A DNA stretch of 64,000 nucleotides from Primulina eburnea. Lineage: Eukaryota > Streptophyta > Magnoliopsida > Lamiales > Gesneriaceae. The notes beneath the pieces are model-generated. The model was not told the DNA's origin and did no database searches. It saw only the letters and a program-made list of their open reading frames with translations. A program made the translations under genes and the position numbers. Within the stretch, counting starts at the first letter, position 1, and the number at the start of each line of letters is the position of its first letter. Positions 24,201-35,850 of the stretch are shown in pieces. The stretch covers positions 36,066,682-36,130,681 of the forward strand of contig NC_133104.1 of NCBI RefSeq assembly GCF_022965805.1, read 5' to 3'.

Positions 24201-27200
24201 AGGAACAGAAACTGAGAAAAACTTCTTTGATGAGCCAAATACTGGGTTGAAAGACTTGGAGATATTAAGTGCCCCCCACTGGGAGCTTCCATTTGGGATA
24301 GGTGATACACGGCTGCTACTGAATTCTGGTTTTTTGTTTCTTTTGGAAGAGCGGCTCTCCTCTTGTTTCAAGGATTCTATTGAAGAGAATCTAGATAGAT
24401 AGGGACGGGATATTGTGTCCAACTTCTCATTTTTTTCTGCAATATCATTCATCCCCTGATTCATATTCGCTCTCCTACTAACTGATGAGTGAGTCGATGA
24501 GTCAGTTTCAAGAGCTTTTTTCAATTTGTTGAAACAATTATCACAAACTCGGCATGCTTTGTTAGGATTTGGTGCCATAGAAGCCCTCTGCGACTTTTTG
24601 CTGCTGCATGAATGACAAAACACGAGTCCACAATTGTAACAATTATGGCGTTTTCTTTTGAAATTAAATGGTAAACGGCATCCAGAGCACATGGACTGAT
24701 CAATCCCTGAGACCCATTTGTGTAGGCAGATGGCTGTGGTGAAATTAGTTCCACAAGAAATACTTTTTACCTGTTTGTCTTTCAGAGAGTCCACCAAGGT
24801 TGGAGAATTTTTGTCATCAGTATCCCCATGGCCCAATCTCCCATTTGCTCCCTTCCCCCATGAATAAACTTCAGTTCTCGAAGTCAACACGGCCACATGA
24901 TAGGCACCACAAGCTATCTCCTCCACATGACTCTTCAAAAGTTTTCCTTCAACACGTGCTGGGAGCTTCCCATCAGCTTGAGGGCGGCCAAGCTGCCCAT
25001 AAACAGGACTTCCCATGGTGTATACATGGCCAGAGGTTGTAAGAGCAACTGTCAAGCTGTGTCCACAAGCAACCTGGCAAAAGTTCGGTTCAACTAGAGC
25101 AGTAACACAGGTTGGAACAAGTCTTGCTTCCTTGATTCCATGTCCAAGTCGACCTTTGTCCCCATCTCCCCATGTAAAAAGTTTGCCTGAAGAACAACTA
25201 CTTGAGTTTGAGTTCTCAACCATAACTTCAACAACTGCAGAAGTATGCCAAACACCGCAAGCTGCTCGTACAGTACGGAGACCTTTTAAGGATTCCACTT
25301 CTCTAGGCTTTGAAACACTTAGACGATTTCCGTGACCAAGAACCCCAAAAGTTCCATCGCCAAAAGTAAACAACTGCCCAGCAGAGGTCACAACGGCAGT
25401 ATGCCATGGCCCACATGAGACAAAAGAAACATGTATTCCCTCCAGTGGTCCATTAACCCTTTTAGGTAACCAATGACTCACTTCATTCCCATGCCCCAGA
25501 ATTCCAAAACGACCATCACCCCAAGTGTACAAATCACCAGAAAGTGTGACAGCACAAGAATGATTTTCCCCACATGCAACAAGTTCAATGTTTGTGTTGC
25601 TCAGGGTATCAATTAGCTTTGGATGCAAGACATCTGAATCTACACCATGACCAAGTCTACCACCCAATTCCTCCCCCCAAGAGAATATTTCTCCTTGTTT
25701 AGTCACTAGGACAGCATGTCGTCCACCACAAGCAACATTCTGAACATCCAATACGACAGCAGATTCCAATGCCTTGGGCAACATAGAGTCCATTTTAGCA
25801 CTAAGACAACTTCCCACTCTGTGTGGTCCACCACCGATAACACCATCACCAGCGCCTTCCCCCCAAAAGAAAACATCCCCCAAGGTATCACCATCATCAT
25901 GACCAGAACCCTGACTTGATGAACTTACAGCACTAGAAAGACTTACTCTGAAGGCATCAACCCCGATTCCTTTCACGTGACCATGTAAACCTTCTGAGTT
26001 ACCAGTTGACTGTGAATGGAGAGAAGCACTGGCAGATTCTGGGGGGAAGAAACCCTTGGGAGGCCCAGCATATAAAATCACATCTGAAAATGTCTTATCC
26101 GGACCACCATATTTAGGAGGGCTTTCACATGGACTATGCAGGCGAAGTTGATCAGGTCCATCCTGCTGAATTGACTAGTGAATTATTTCAACATTTCCAA
26201 TGGAAAAAAGCTATCTTGAGTAGATGTCTTTTCAACATCTAAAAGAAGAAAGATATGCCATTATTGTGAAGCAGATTAAATAAAAATTCACTCCACCTTC
26301 TGCAAGCTATCGCCACTTCCAAATGGAGAATGTAGCGGAGAACTTCTTCGTGTGTATGTTCTGGGGCTATTAGCTCCTGATGAAACTCCATCATTCCTTG
26401 ATTCAGATTTCCACTTACGCTGATGACCACGTGAAATCAATGCCTTGAGTCCACTAAACCATGCCTCTGCTTCTTCCTTGTCCTTGCATATCTACCAAAT
26501 TAAGAGCATAAAACACCATAATTTATAATGGAATGCCATTTGACAAGAATCAAAAGACAGCAGACAATTGACTCAAAAAGAACTTTGAGGAAAGAAATGG
26601 GACTCTTACCAAATCTAGCGATCTGTCGTTGTATATAAGAGAAAAGGACTGATACTCCTTTTCAGGTCGTGGGTGCCTTTGAAAAATTGGCTGGAATATA
26701 AAGTTAAAGCAATAAATAATCAGGGTACCAAAATGAGAATTCAAAACTCACCAGAAAAATGTCAGAAATTGAAGCAAACATATAATAGTCTTGTGAGATA
26801 AGTTCCTATTTACAAAAAAAAAAAAAAAAAAACCTCCATTCAGTAATATGGCACCTCAGTTAAACATCAAATCCATCAAATCATGTTTGAGACCTTTTAA
26901 CCAGGACACGTTATTAACAACAGCCCATCACAGAGAGGATAAAAGCAATGATTGTTCTAGCTTAATAACTCGAGCAATTCAATGAAAAGTTATAACCTCT
27001 AAAAAATTCTGGTGCAACTATTCTAAAAAATCTTTTATTTTTTTTGGAAAGATAGTAACTTCTGATATCTTTCTTGACATTATAAATCATGCAATGACAT
27101 GTTTAAAGCTTGTATACAAGCTGTAATTGGTAATATCCACCAATCATGACCTAGCTCTCGACCTTTCATCCAATCCACACTTAAACCAAAATTTGGAGAT

Positions 27201-29189
27201 TTATCACTGTATAGCATAACAATGATAAACGTCAACGAAGATATGGAAACTCACAGTTCTCTGACCAGATATAATTCTGGACACATGGCCAAGTTTAAGG
27301 TGTTTCTCCTCTTTACCTGAGAACCATATCAGAACAGATTCATCCTGAAATCAAGTCAGTCAAGAGATCTTTCAGCTTCTTGTCAGGCATTTGCATCGAG
27401 TGAAGAAACACAAACTGATATATTATGACTTGAAAAATGGGAATCAACCAGTGAATGGAAAAACCTTTGTATTTTAAAAAAAATTCCTTCAGGTTCATGA
27501 ATTGCATCAAAATGCAACAATAAGCTTTCCCAGAGATAGGTAAAACGTATATTAGCGTAGCATCTTCTAGCAGCGAAACCAAAAGAACACTTCACAAAAG
27601 ATAATTGGAGCCAAGGAGACAGACTGCTGCCCAGACTATCATTCAACTAGACATAATCAAGCCTCATTCCATGCTATCTAGATTAGCCCGTAACTACATA
27701 GACAAAATGATTCTCATAAATTTATTTGAGGACTCAGAATATATACAAAGTGGGCAATAATTTGGAAACAGAAAACAACCTTCATAATTATGACATCATG
27801 GAAATAAACTTTGAATTCCAGACAATCATGAAACGTTGGTAAATTAATATTAAACTATCATTTGATTAGGAGAGTGAGTATTCATGTTATACAAGCCTAT
27901 TGCATGCATTAATTATAGTGAAAACCAGTTTTGGAACTCAGATCACAACAAGCATGGTAATTACAAACAAGAAGTTTTACATAAAATTTATGCGTCGGAG
28001 ACTTAGGAGTGGATGAGACTTCATCCCAGGCTCAATTTATAAACAAAATTGTAACATATGGAACCACAAATGCACCACATCAAGAAACTTCACTGAACCT
28101 TACATTAGCCAGCCGGAATGGACAAAACTTGGGCTTTCCTCTTCTTCCATACTTGAGTAAGTATGCACCTTTCTTAAGTGCGGTAATGGCCTGTAAAAGG
28201 ATCAGCCAATAGCCTTCTTATTTTATAGATACTTGTCTAGATCTAAAAATAAATGTTAAGCACGGTCAGCATACTTTGCATAAGAACATAATGATCAAGT
28301 ATTGCCACAACCTACAAAAAGAAAGATAGCGAAGTACCAATACTGAATTACTGATGTTAACAATCTAAAAGAAAATCTGCCTAAAATTGGTAAAGAAAAT
28401 GAGAATTTTGCATAAATGTTCACAAATAAACAGAAATATTCACAGAAATAAATCATTACAACTTAAAATGCTAGATTTAAAAGAATTAAGCTGTTACACT
28501 TGTTACAAGATAGATTGTTTTTTAAGTTGAAGCAACATCTTAAATCACAGTTTGGTTTGATACAACTGATAACAATGCCAGAATAATAATCGAAAATAGA
28601 ATGAGAGATGGAATGTTGAAGCCGCAGACTACTCATTGTATGTACACAGGAATGCAGAAGAATGAATTTAGAGACATAGTCAAACTGTTGTAATGTTTCT
28701 TAAATTCCCATTTCTGCAATACACGTCTCAAATCTCTTTCCCATATCTTATCTCGTGATTCATTCACAAAGATCTTATATGCATGAAATTAACTTCTGAA
28801 GCAAAAAAATGTTCAATGGGCAAACACATTTGCAAAACTTCCAAATACCAGGCATGTCACCGTGGAACTTCTCCAAATACATTCACAAATCCACATCATA
28901 AGATAAAAAATTTCAGACTCCTTGCGGCAAACATCACAAATGCAACACCGGCGCAATTAAAAATTTCAACAAAAAAGGAAGTCATAAATACGATTGATCA
29001 CCAACAAGTCAAATCAGCAAAAAAAAACAGAACAAAAGGCACAGTAGATCTGCTGAACAAAAGATTACACGATTCAACTGACAGTAGCTCAAACGTACCA
29101 ACTCCACACTCATTAAATTAAAGAAATCTCACCTGCTCGATGTCTCTCTCCACTGGCCCACCGACTCTGCTGACATCAGAGTTGCTCAT
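21298..29189 (-). CDS. PH, RCC1, FYVE and BRX domain protein (PRAF family)
   Basis: Nine coding exons give 1101 residues: 29133-29189, 28104-28190, 27255-27344, 26610-26690, 26297-26491, 24027-26162 (or 26165), 23038-23184, 21848-22227, 21298-21430. All introns are GT-AG and frames join cleanly. Start MSNSDVSRVGGPVERDIEQ fits the family, which begins just before ERDIEQA. PH domain about residues 18-130 (LLKYGRRGKPKFCPFRLA, FQRHPRPEKEYQSFSL). RCC1 repeats about 265-650 (repeated YTWGDG, GRLGHG, ACG). FYVE zinc finger about 655-718, with CSGC, RKRHNCYNCG, CHSC and CDNC. Coiled coil about 883-931, and BRX domain about 1030-1085 (ENEWVEQDEPGVYITL, AEQWWAENRARVY). Family knowledge: phosphoinositide-binding RCC1 proteins at the plasma membrane and endomembranes, proposed nucleotide-exchange factors and polarity partners. 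No defect is visible. Confidence 0.96.
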
Positions 29190-29680
29190 CCTATCGTTGT
29201 TCTCAGATATCAGAATTCAGAAACCCAGCTCCAAATTTCCCAAACAAAACCTAAAACACAAACCACCCCAATCCATCCAATCATTCACACTTGCCCAGGA
29301 CTTGCTCCGTTTATCCTCTCCTTTTACTTCCAATTCCACATGTAGGATCGGAATTACACCGAATGCAACCGTACAGCTCGAAAGGAAAATCAACTACCTA
29401 TTCAACGAAGTAGCCATCGAAAACGAAGTGGAAGACTGGCAAAATGGGCTGCTGCGATAGCTCGAACGGCGCAGGTGGACGTTATGATTCTCAATGGATT
29501 CTGATTGATGATTATAACAGCACATGTGTGAAGATGTGCATGTGAGGGAGACGGAGTGGAGTGGTAGAAAAAAAGAAAGGAAGAGACCAATAGCACGTTT
29601 CTTCTTTATTAAATTTAATTATCTTCTAAACAATAAATTTTTAAATTTCTAATCTAATCTAATATATATATATATATATC
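29190..29680 (-). promoter_or_regulatory. 5' leader and proximal promoter of the PH-RCC1-FYVE gene
   Basis: Upstream of the start codon on the minus strand the sequence is pyrimidine-rich, as in plant leaders. It contains a possible seven-codon upstream ORF at 29394-29417 (MATSLNR, stop), provided transcription starts beyond 29417 and the segment is not spliced out; AG|GTAGTTG at its end could be a splice donor. A (TA)n run at 29661-29678 lies about 470 bases upstream of the ATG. No experimental start is known. Confidence 0.4.
29661..29678. repeat. (TA)n microsatellite
   Basis: About nine TA units upstream of the PH-RCC1-FYVE gene. 29681-30115 beyond it is AT-rich with nothing recognised. 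Confidence 0.85.
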
Positions 29681-30639
29681 ATTATGATACAGTCTCATGA
29701 ATCGAGTTTTATCAATAATAGAATCAGATTCATACTTAAAAATCAATAATTTTTCAAGAATCAGGTTGAGTTGGAGACATGTTACAAAATTAACTTATGA
29801 AATCGTCTAATAAAAATTTTGTTTTCTTAAAGATGTAAATGCTCATGACCTATAAAATGTTAAAATATATAAATGAAAAATAATTATTAGGTGTATCGAG
29901 CCACCACTTAAGTATATCATTCACATTAGTGTCGCGTGATTATCACGTCGAAAAAATAAATAAAATTGTCAAAATAACAAAGATAGCAAGATAAGACTAA
30001 AAATTTGACAAAATAAAATATCAAAATATAATATATTTATGTACATGATAAAAATACATTTTTTTTCCGAAATAAAAATACAATATTATTTAAAATTATG
30101 TTTGTTTTAAATGGTCTAGCAAATAGACATGACTACTGGTCGGTCCGGGTCCGGTTCTGGATAGGACCCATATTATGGGATCGGCTGTATTGGTTCGGGT
30201 CAAATATTTTTTAAAAAGAAAAATATTATTTAAATTAAAAAAAAAACTTGCACTTATATAATAAGTGTATTTCCACTACAATGGTTGAAGCTACGTAAAA
30301 CTAGAATTTATTTTGTCATCATAGACAATATTGGATTTTTTTTTTTTGCGACCACCATCACAATTTGTTGAAATTTCCCTCATCTGCATCACTAAAATCA
30401 AAAGTAGTGATACAATAATTATCAAGTTCCTGACTAGAACTTGTGGATCCTCATAAATATTTCATTTGTTCCCTTAATAAAAGTTATGTTTTAGTAAGTT
30501 TAGAAGTAATATCCTAGTGATAGTGAAATGTACTTTACGTGGAATAATTTGTGCACCATATTTGGTGTTATATTCATTATAAATATCATATAGATTAGTT
30601 ATTATATTTAAAAAATCAATGAGATAGATGAAATCGTTT

Positions 30640-31002
30640 GGGTTTTTTTTAAAAATATTATAATTTTAAAACTTATTTATTAAAATATAGCAGTTTTCAA
30701 AACTTTACGAAAATATGGTAATCTGGAGAATGAACCCGCGGATTCAGAATCCGGGACAGATTGACACGGATTCTCAGTCGGCGACGGTTTATCCAAAACC
30801 GTCGCTATTAGCGACGGTATTCCAAAAACCGTTGCTAATTGCGACGATTTGAACAACAACCGTCGCTATGACAAGGATTCCCTTCCTTTACACAATTCCA
30901 AATAGCGACGGTATTCCAAAAACCGTTGCTAATTGCGACGGTTTGAAAAACAACCGTCGCTATGGCAAGGATTCCCTTCCTTTACACAATTCCATGCCTA
31001 TA
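30640..31002 (+). repeat. left inverted repeat with internal duplication
   Basis: Matches the reverse complement of 32179-32446. An extra roughly 95-base direct repeat is present: GCGACGGTATTCC...CACAATTCC occurs twice, starting near 30808 and 30903. This explains why this arm is longer. Confidence 0.85.
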
Positions 31003-31660
31003 ACGGTGTGTTTGGCGACCGGGATTTGGGAGGATTTCATGAGATTTGGATTTCAAAATCCTATTTTTACTGTTTGGCAAGATGTTAAAAAAAAGATTCG
31101 GACTTGCTTAGGATTTCATGGGATTTCCACAAGTATATCCAAATCCCATCAAATTTGATAAGATTTGGTGGGATTTGGATTTTAAAAACATAAAATTACT
31201 TTTTTATCCAACACATCATTTTCCACCAAAAGTTTCTAAATGGTTAGACTTTTTTTTTCTTTTTAACTTTTTTTTAGAAGTTGAAAGATTTCGTTTAAAT
31301 TTTATAAGTTTCTTGTGTTATTTACTGATTAATATAATAAAAATTATAGTAATTACCAAAACCTCTTTTTACGTTTAATAATTAATTTCATGTTAAAGTT
31401 TGAAGTTGTTTTATGATTTTTAATTATTATTTTATGTGCACTATGATTAATAAATAATAATTAATTTTTGAATTTACAAATACAAATAATAGAGAAGAAT
31501 TATTAATTTCTAAACTTTTTTTAGTTATTTATGTTTATATAATTTCTAAAGGAAGTTTAGTAAAATTTTAAAATTCCAAATTCGAATCCTTTTTTCTCCA
31601 AATAAGAAATGGATTTGTAAATACCATTTTTAAATTTTAAACCAAACACCAAATAGAATT
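31003..31660. mobile_element. insertion inside the Mutator-like element
   Basis: Interrupts or replaces part of the left arm between GCCTATAA and CTTGAGCAG, two blocks separated by only about 65 bases in the right arm. It starts near GGTGTGTTTGG and ends near CCAAACACC, a short inverted repeat. It contains repeated GGATTT-type words (31021-31180) and AT-rich sequence. Possibly a small hAT or Harbinger MITE; no clear target duplication was found. Confidence 0.5.
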
Positions 31661-32011
31661 TCAAATACTTGAGCAGTTTTTTTCTTCGGTCCATGTCTTT
31701 TTTTTTAAATAAAAATTCAGTGATTCTCTTTCTGTCGCATATCAATTTATCCAGCTCAAAATATATTTTAATTTCTCAAAAAATAAAATAACGTTATTTC
31801 ACATATAAATTTAATTCCATAACAATAATATATTAAATTTAAAAAAAATAATGTTACCTCTTAGGATTTACTTGTATGAAATAACCTGTCAAAGTTAAGC
31901 TTTATTACAAAAACAAAAATTATAAAACAATATTAATTCAATAAAAATAAAATTGATGAATCAAAAAATTTTATTCAATCACAATCAAAAAGTTATAATT
32001 TATTTCACATA

Positions 32012-32446
32012 ATATATTTTGAGCTGGATAAATTGATATGCGACAGAAAGAGAATCACTGAATTTTTACTAAAAAAAAAAAGACACGGACCGAAGAAAAA
32101 AAACTGCTCAAGAAGAGTGTCGAAACTGAAAAGTTGAGCCGAAGGATGAGATGAATTCGTCAAATACTCGGTGAGATTTATAGGCATGGGATTGTGTAAA
32201 GGAATCCTTGCCATAGCGACGGTTTTTGTTCAAACCGTCGCAAGTAGCGACGGTTTTGAAATACCGTCGCTAATAGCATTAGCGACGGTTTTGGATAAAC
32301 TGTCGCCGACTGAGAATCCGTGTCACTCTGTTCCGGATTCTGAATCCGCGGGTTCATTCTCCAGATTACTATATTTTCGTAAAGTTTTGAAAACTACTAT
32401 ATTTTAATAAATAAGTTTTAAAATTATAATATTTTTAAAAAAACCC
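32012..32446 (-). repeat. right inverted repeat of the Mutator-like element
   Basis: Reverse complement of the left arm. The outer 268 bases pair with 30640-31002, and the inner part (32012-32110, GAGCTGGATAAATTGATATG) pairs with 31668-31770. Confidence 0.85.
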
Positions 32447-33046
32447 GAAATCGTTTCCATAGTAGTATCTAAAAAATCATAATATAATGTTATATTTTTA
32501 AAAAATCATCTAATTTAAGTCTTAAATCTAAAACAAAATCACATAAAAATATTTCAGGAATTTCTAAAAAATATTTTTCTCATTTTGTATTTATTACATA
32601 AATATATTGAACTAAAACATCATTACTAGATTTAATATAATCACTAAAATACATACATTGTTGCAATGTGTCAAAACTAAATAAGAAGTAGGATAATAAA
32701 CACTGAATAATTGGTCACTAATATTATTAAAATAAAAATTGATAGTTGATTTAAAATTAAAGAGAAAAAAGAAAAAATGTCCAACACACTTGGTCGAAAC
32801 CGTCCAACCATGTGGGTCGATGGGTTTTCTACATGTAAACCCTAATCGAGCCGCCTTAAATCAGTTTTGGTCACAGTTTTGAGTCGAATCCATTGACTTG
32901 ATTAACCGGTCTGTTTATTATGGGTCATTTCGAGTTCGAGTTCGAGTCCAAGTCTGAACAGACCCTTGGCCAGGTCTACTAGCAAATATATTTTGTCTAG
33001 TGGGTAGTTTCATAGAGTAGTTCTTTTGTACCATTATACATATATA

Positions 33047-33887
33047 CAGAGCCGTACCTCCTGTGAGGCGAGAGAGGCCATCACCTCAGCGCCCAGCCCT
33101 CACAGGGGCCCAAAAAAATATCGGTCTCATGTTATTGAGGCATGCACTTAAATAATATTTACATTAGACATTTAAAAAAAAAATTAGACATTAACCTATT
33201 GAAAATATGATTAAAAATGATGATTGTGTTCATTGGGATTTAATCAAATTATGTAGAGCCCAAACAATAAAGCTACATGACTCATTAATTAATTTTTTAA
33301 AAATTTTGTATGCATAAAATAGTAATGTTTGTCTAATATATTTATTATTTTATCTTGTGTCAATTCATATGTTAAACTTTTATATTAAACTTGTCGATTA
33401 TTTGGCCTCTTTTCTTGATTTTATGTAGTTGAACCCAGCTCAAAAAATAAAATACAAAAAATTGTGATAATTATCTATTTTACATGTCTTTATTTTATAT
33501 TTTCTTGAATAAAATATTATATTTATTATTTAAAACAAATCATATATTTTTACAATATTGATTCATTATATTTATCATTTTGTTATTTGATAGTTTATAT
33601 TGATAAATTTCAATTTTAGCAATATATCTTACAATTTTTGTCAATTTCAATCTTTTTCCAATATAATTGTTCATATGACACTGCATTACGTTATAGTCAT
33701 GTTGATGTTGTAGCGCACGAAAAAAAAAATCACAAAGAGATAAATATATAACTCGTAAATTATATTTTCATTATATCTATTGTTTTGTTATTTTTAATTT
33801 ACAAACTGAGCTTTACGGTTATTTATCATAACAAGGATTTTTTTTAACCTATCGTTTCATGCCCTGTGAATCATAGGTACGGCTCTG
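33047..33887. mobile_element. hAT-like non-autonomous element
   Basis: An 841-bp element with ends CAGAGCCGTACCT at 33047 and AGGTACGGCTCTG at 33875-33887, perfect complements over 13 bases. Flanking 8-mers are CATATATA (33039-33046) and CATATAGA (33888-33895), seven of eight matching. The CAGAG terminus and 8-bp duplication fit hAT. The interior is AT-rich without a frame. Confidence 0.82.
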
Positions 33888-33895
33888 CATATAGA

Positions 33896-34396
33896 CATGC
33901 ATGTATGATGTATCGTATAGGCACGTAATTATTTTTTATGTTTAATTAAAGTCTTTAGATACTTTAGATGAACAAACAGCAGTGTTTCTCTGATTTGTGA
34001 ATAAAGATTAAGTTTTTTTTATTAAAATATTAGACTTGCATAACTTCAATAAAAAAAAAACAATGAGCTAATTAGCTTGAAAACAAGAATACTATTAATT
34101 AATAATATCTAACCCAATCAATCCTTCAACTTTAATTTATACCTTTTGGCACAATATATAATGTATATATCCTCTACGTTATCTTTAATAATTTCAAATA
34201 AAGTCGACAAGAAAGGAATTTTTTATATATATAAAAAAAAAACAGAATGAACAGTCATTTTATATGAAAAAATATAGACATACATTTTTATAAATTATCA
34301 AATATATTATTCATTTTAATATATTTTTATATTAAATAGTAAAATTTTGGGAAAGATTTTTTAGGATAAAACATCATTCCTTCATACGATGAGTAT
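33896..34396. other. AT-rich spacer
   Basis: Low-complexity AT-rich sequence with poly-A/T runs; no gene or recognisable repeat seen. Confidence 0.6.
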
Positions 34397-34561
34397 CTTG
34401 TGAGACGGTATTACGAATTTTTATTTGTGAGAGGAGTCGACCTTACCGATATTCACAATAAAAAGTAATACTCTTAGAATAAAAAGTAATATTTTTTCAT
34501 GGATGACCCAAATAAGAGATCCATCTCACAAAATACGACCCGTGAGACCGTCTCACACAAG
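34397..34561. repeat. short palindromic-ended MITE, copy 1
   Basis: Ends CTTGTGAGACGGT and ACCGTCTCACACAAG are complementary. The inner words CCGATATTCACAATAAAAAG and GGATGACCCAAATAAGAGAT recur at 53514-53684 and, reversed, at 54744-54910. This is a widespread plant repeat type. Superfamily not determined. Confidence 0.75.
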
Positions 34562-35559
34562 TTTTTGCCTCATATGATAACGCTACCCAAGTCATAGTTT
34601 ACGAAAGAGCTTTAAAAGATAGGGCAACAGTCCCTAAATTCCATGGAATGATTAAGATGAAAAATGACATATTGCCACCGATTTGGCAAAGCCATCATAC
34701 TGTCTTCACGGACCACCAAGAGTTCCGCTAAATATGATGAGAATAAACCATGGATACATAAAATTCGAGCAAGTATTACAATTCCCAGATCGCCATGTGC
34801 TACAGATCCAATAATACCAATATCATGGCACCATAAAATCTTGATTGTTCCAATAGGTGGAATGCTCCAAAACTTGGAATGGAATAGTAGGAAATTCGGC
34901 TTGGGTAGGAAAGATTGACAGGAAGTATACTGATATCAATGGATTCCCACCCGAGAAACTAAAGATTTAGGATTGGATGATCTTCCTTCGAAGATAAATT
35001 GATTATGGTCCAACCATATTCTCCAAACAACCATTGTAAATCTTTTGTATGATATATAAAAAGTTGTATCATTGGAATATTTTTTTTAGGGGAAAAAAAG
35101 TGATCTAATTGAAATTAGAATTTTTTTAAAAAAGAAGTAAAAAGCCATTTGAATATTCATCAATAAAATAATCATAGCTTGAATTGGTTTTTCTTTTCTC
35201 CGAAAAAATAGAAAGAAAATGGGGAATTGACAAGGAGCAACACCACGAGTGATGGAGCCAGGCTCTATGAGCTTTTTAAAAGGAAAAGGAGTATATATGA
35301 ATGAAAGGACCATGATTTTGACCGGTGGCTCAAATATATATATAATGTGTAAGCATAACATTGAGAGTTTGGAATTAGGAAAATACAGAGTTTGAAATTC
35401 AAGGGTTTTACATAACATATCATGCATAACATATTTCTTGAACATAATTTCCTACAAATCTTGATAATTGTCCAGCACAAATCTTGTTAATTAGGAAAAT
35501 ACAGAGTTTGGAATTCAAGGGTTTTACATCCCTCCATCTTTATGAGAAGTTTAGTATTC
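34562..35559. other. unassigned spacer with a 41-base direct repeat
   Basis: The block AATTAGGAAAATACAGAGTT and its continuation (to GGGTTTTACAT) occurs at 35371-35411 and again at 35490-35530. A small frame at 34664-34918 has no recognised domain. Nothing else is supported. Confidence 0.5.
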
Positions 35560-35850
35560 AAAACTTGAGTTAACTTGGTCTTCGAATAGGTAAGGGTATT
35601 GCTCTCGCATTTTATACTCCAGTTCTCAAGTGGCTTATCTTTCAATGTTTTAGACCACTATATCTTAACATAGATAATGTTGCGTCGCTTTAATACTTGG
35701 TTCTTGGTATCCACAATCTAGATAGAAACTTATTCATGCTTCAGTTCCTCACTTAGGTTTCCCTCGATCATGAGTGGTCCTGCATCGAGAACATGATCTG
35801 GTATGTATTTCCTCATATGTGATACGTGAAAGACATTTCAGATTCTCGAC
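35560..35850 (-). pseudogene. Ty3 chromovirus pol C-terminal remnant
   Basis: On the minus strand the pieces HVLDAGPLMIEGNLSEELKHE and VDTKNQVLKRRNIIYVK are clear relatives of the Tekay C terminus at 18058-18192 (HILEAGPLLVEGN, VDNKDQVLRRRTISYVK). Stops and a frame change follow within the chromodomain-like tail. It is truncated at 35850, where an LTR is inserted. Confidence 0.8.

Larger units (their letters stand above)
30640..32446. mobile_element. Mutator-like fold-back element
   Basis: An 1807-bp element begins GGGTTTTTTTTAAAAATATT and ends in its complement, AATATTTTTAAAAAAACCC. A perfect 10-bp duplication GAAATCGTTT flanks it (30630-30639, 32447-32456). The inverted repeats are very long: right arm 32012-32446, left arm 30640-31002 continuing at about 31668-31770 after an interruption. 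Both arms carry alternating GCGACGGT/ACCGTCGC words. No transposase frame is present. Long inverted repeats with a 9-11 bp duplication point to the Mutator superfamily. The related hAT-like copy near 52170 lacks the insertion and has one GAAATCGTTT. Confidence 0.88.
30124..32978. mobile_element. hAT-like non-autonomous element (outer)
   Basis: It is bounded by imperfect terminal inverted repeats: TAGACATGACTACTGGTCGG at the left, and at the right a sequence whose reverse complement starts TAGACCTGGCCAAGGGTC. An 8-bp direct repeat CTAGCAAA flanks it at 30116-30123 and 32979-32986. The 8-bp duplication is the hAT hallmark. Without the nested Mutator-like insertion and its duplication the element is about 1.04 kb, with no transposase frame. 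A related copy in reverse orientation ends at 52624. Confidence 0.78.

Noticed and set aside
24079..25919. Several frames of 60-107 codons on the plus strand opposite the RCC1/FYVE exon
   Set aside because: They are antisense shadows of a long conserved exon; no domain, and no support for a gene.
30780..30965. Regularly spaced GCGACGGT repeats considered as a CRISPR-like array
   Set aside because: Repeats are alternating inverted words inside a transposon arm of a plant genome, without unique equal-length spacers or cas genes.
34664..34918. 84-codon frame in spacer considered as a gene fragment
   Set aside because: No recognised motif, no neighbouring exons in frame.
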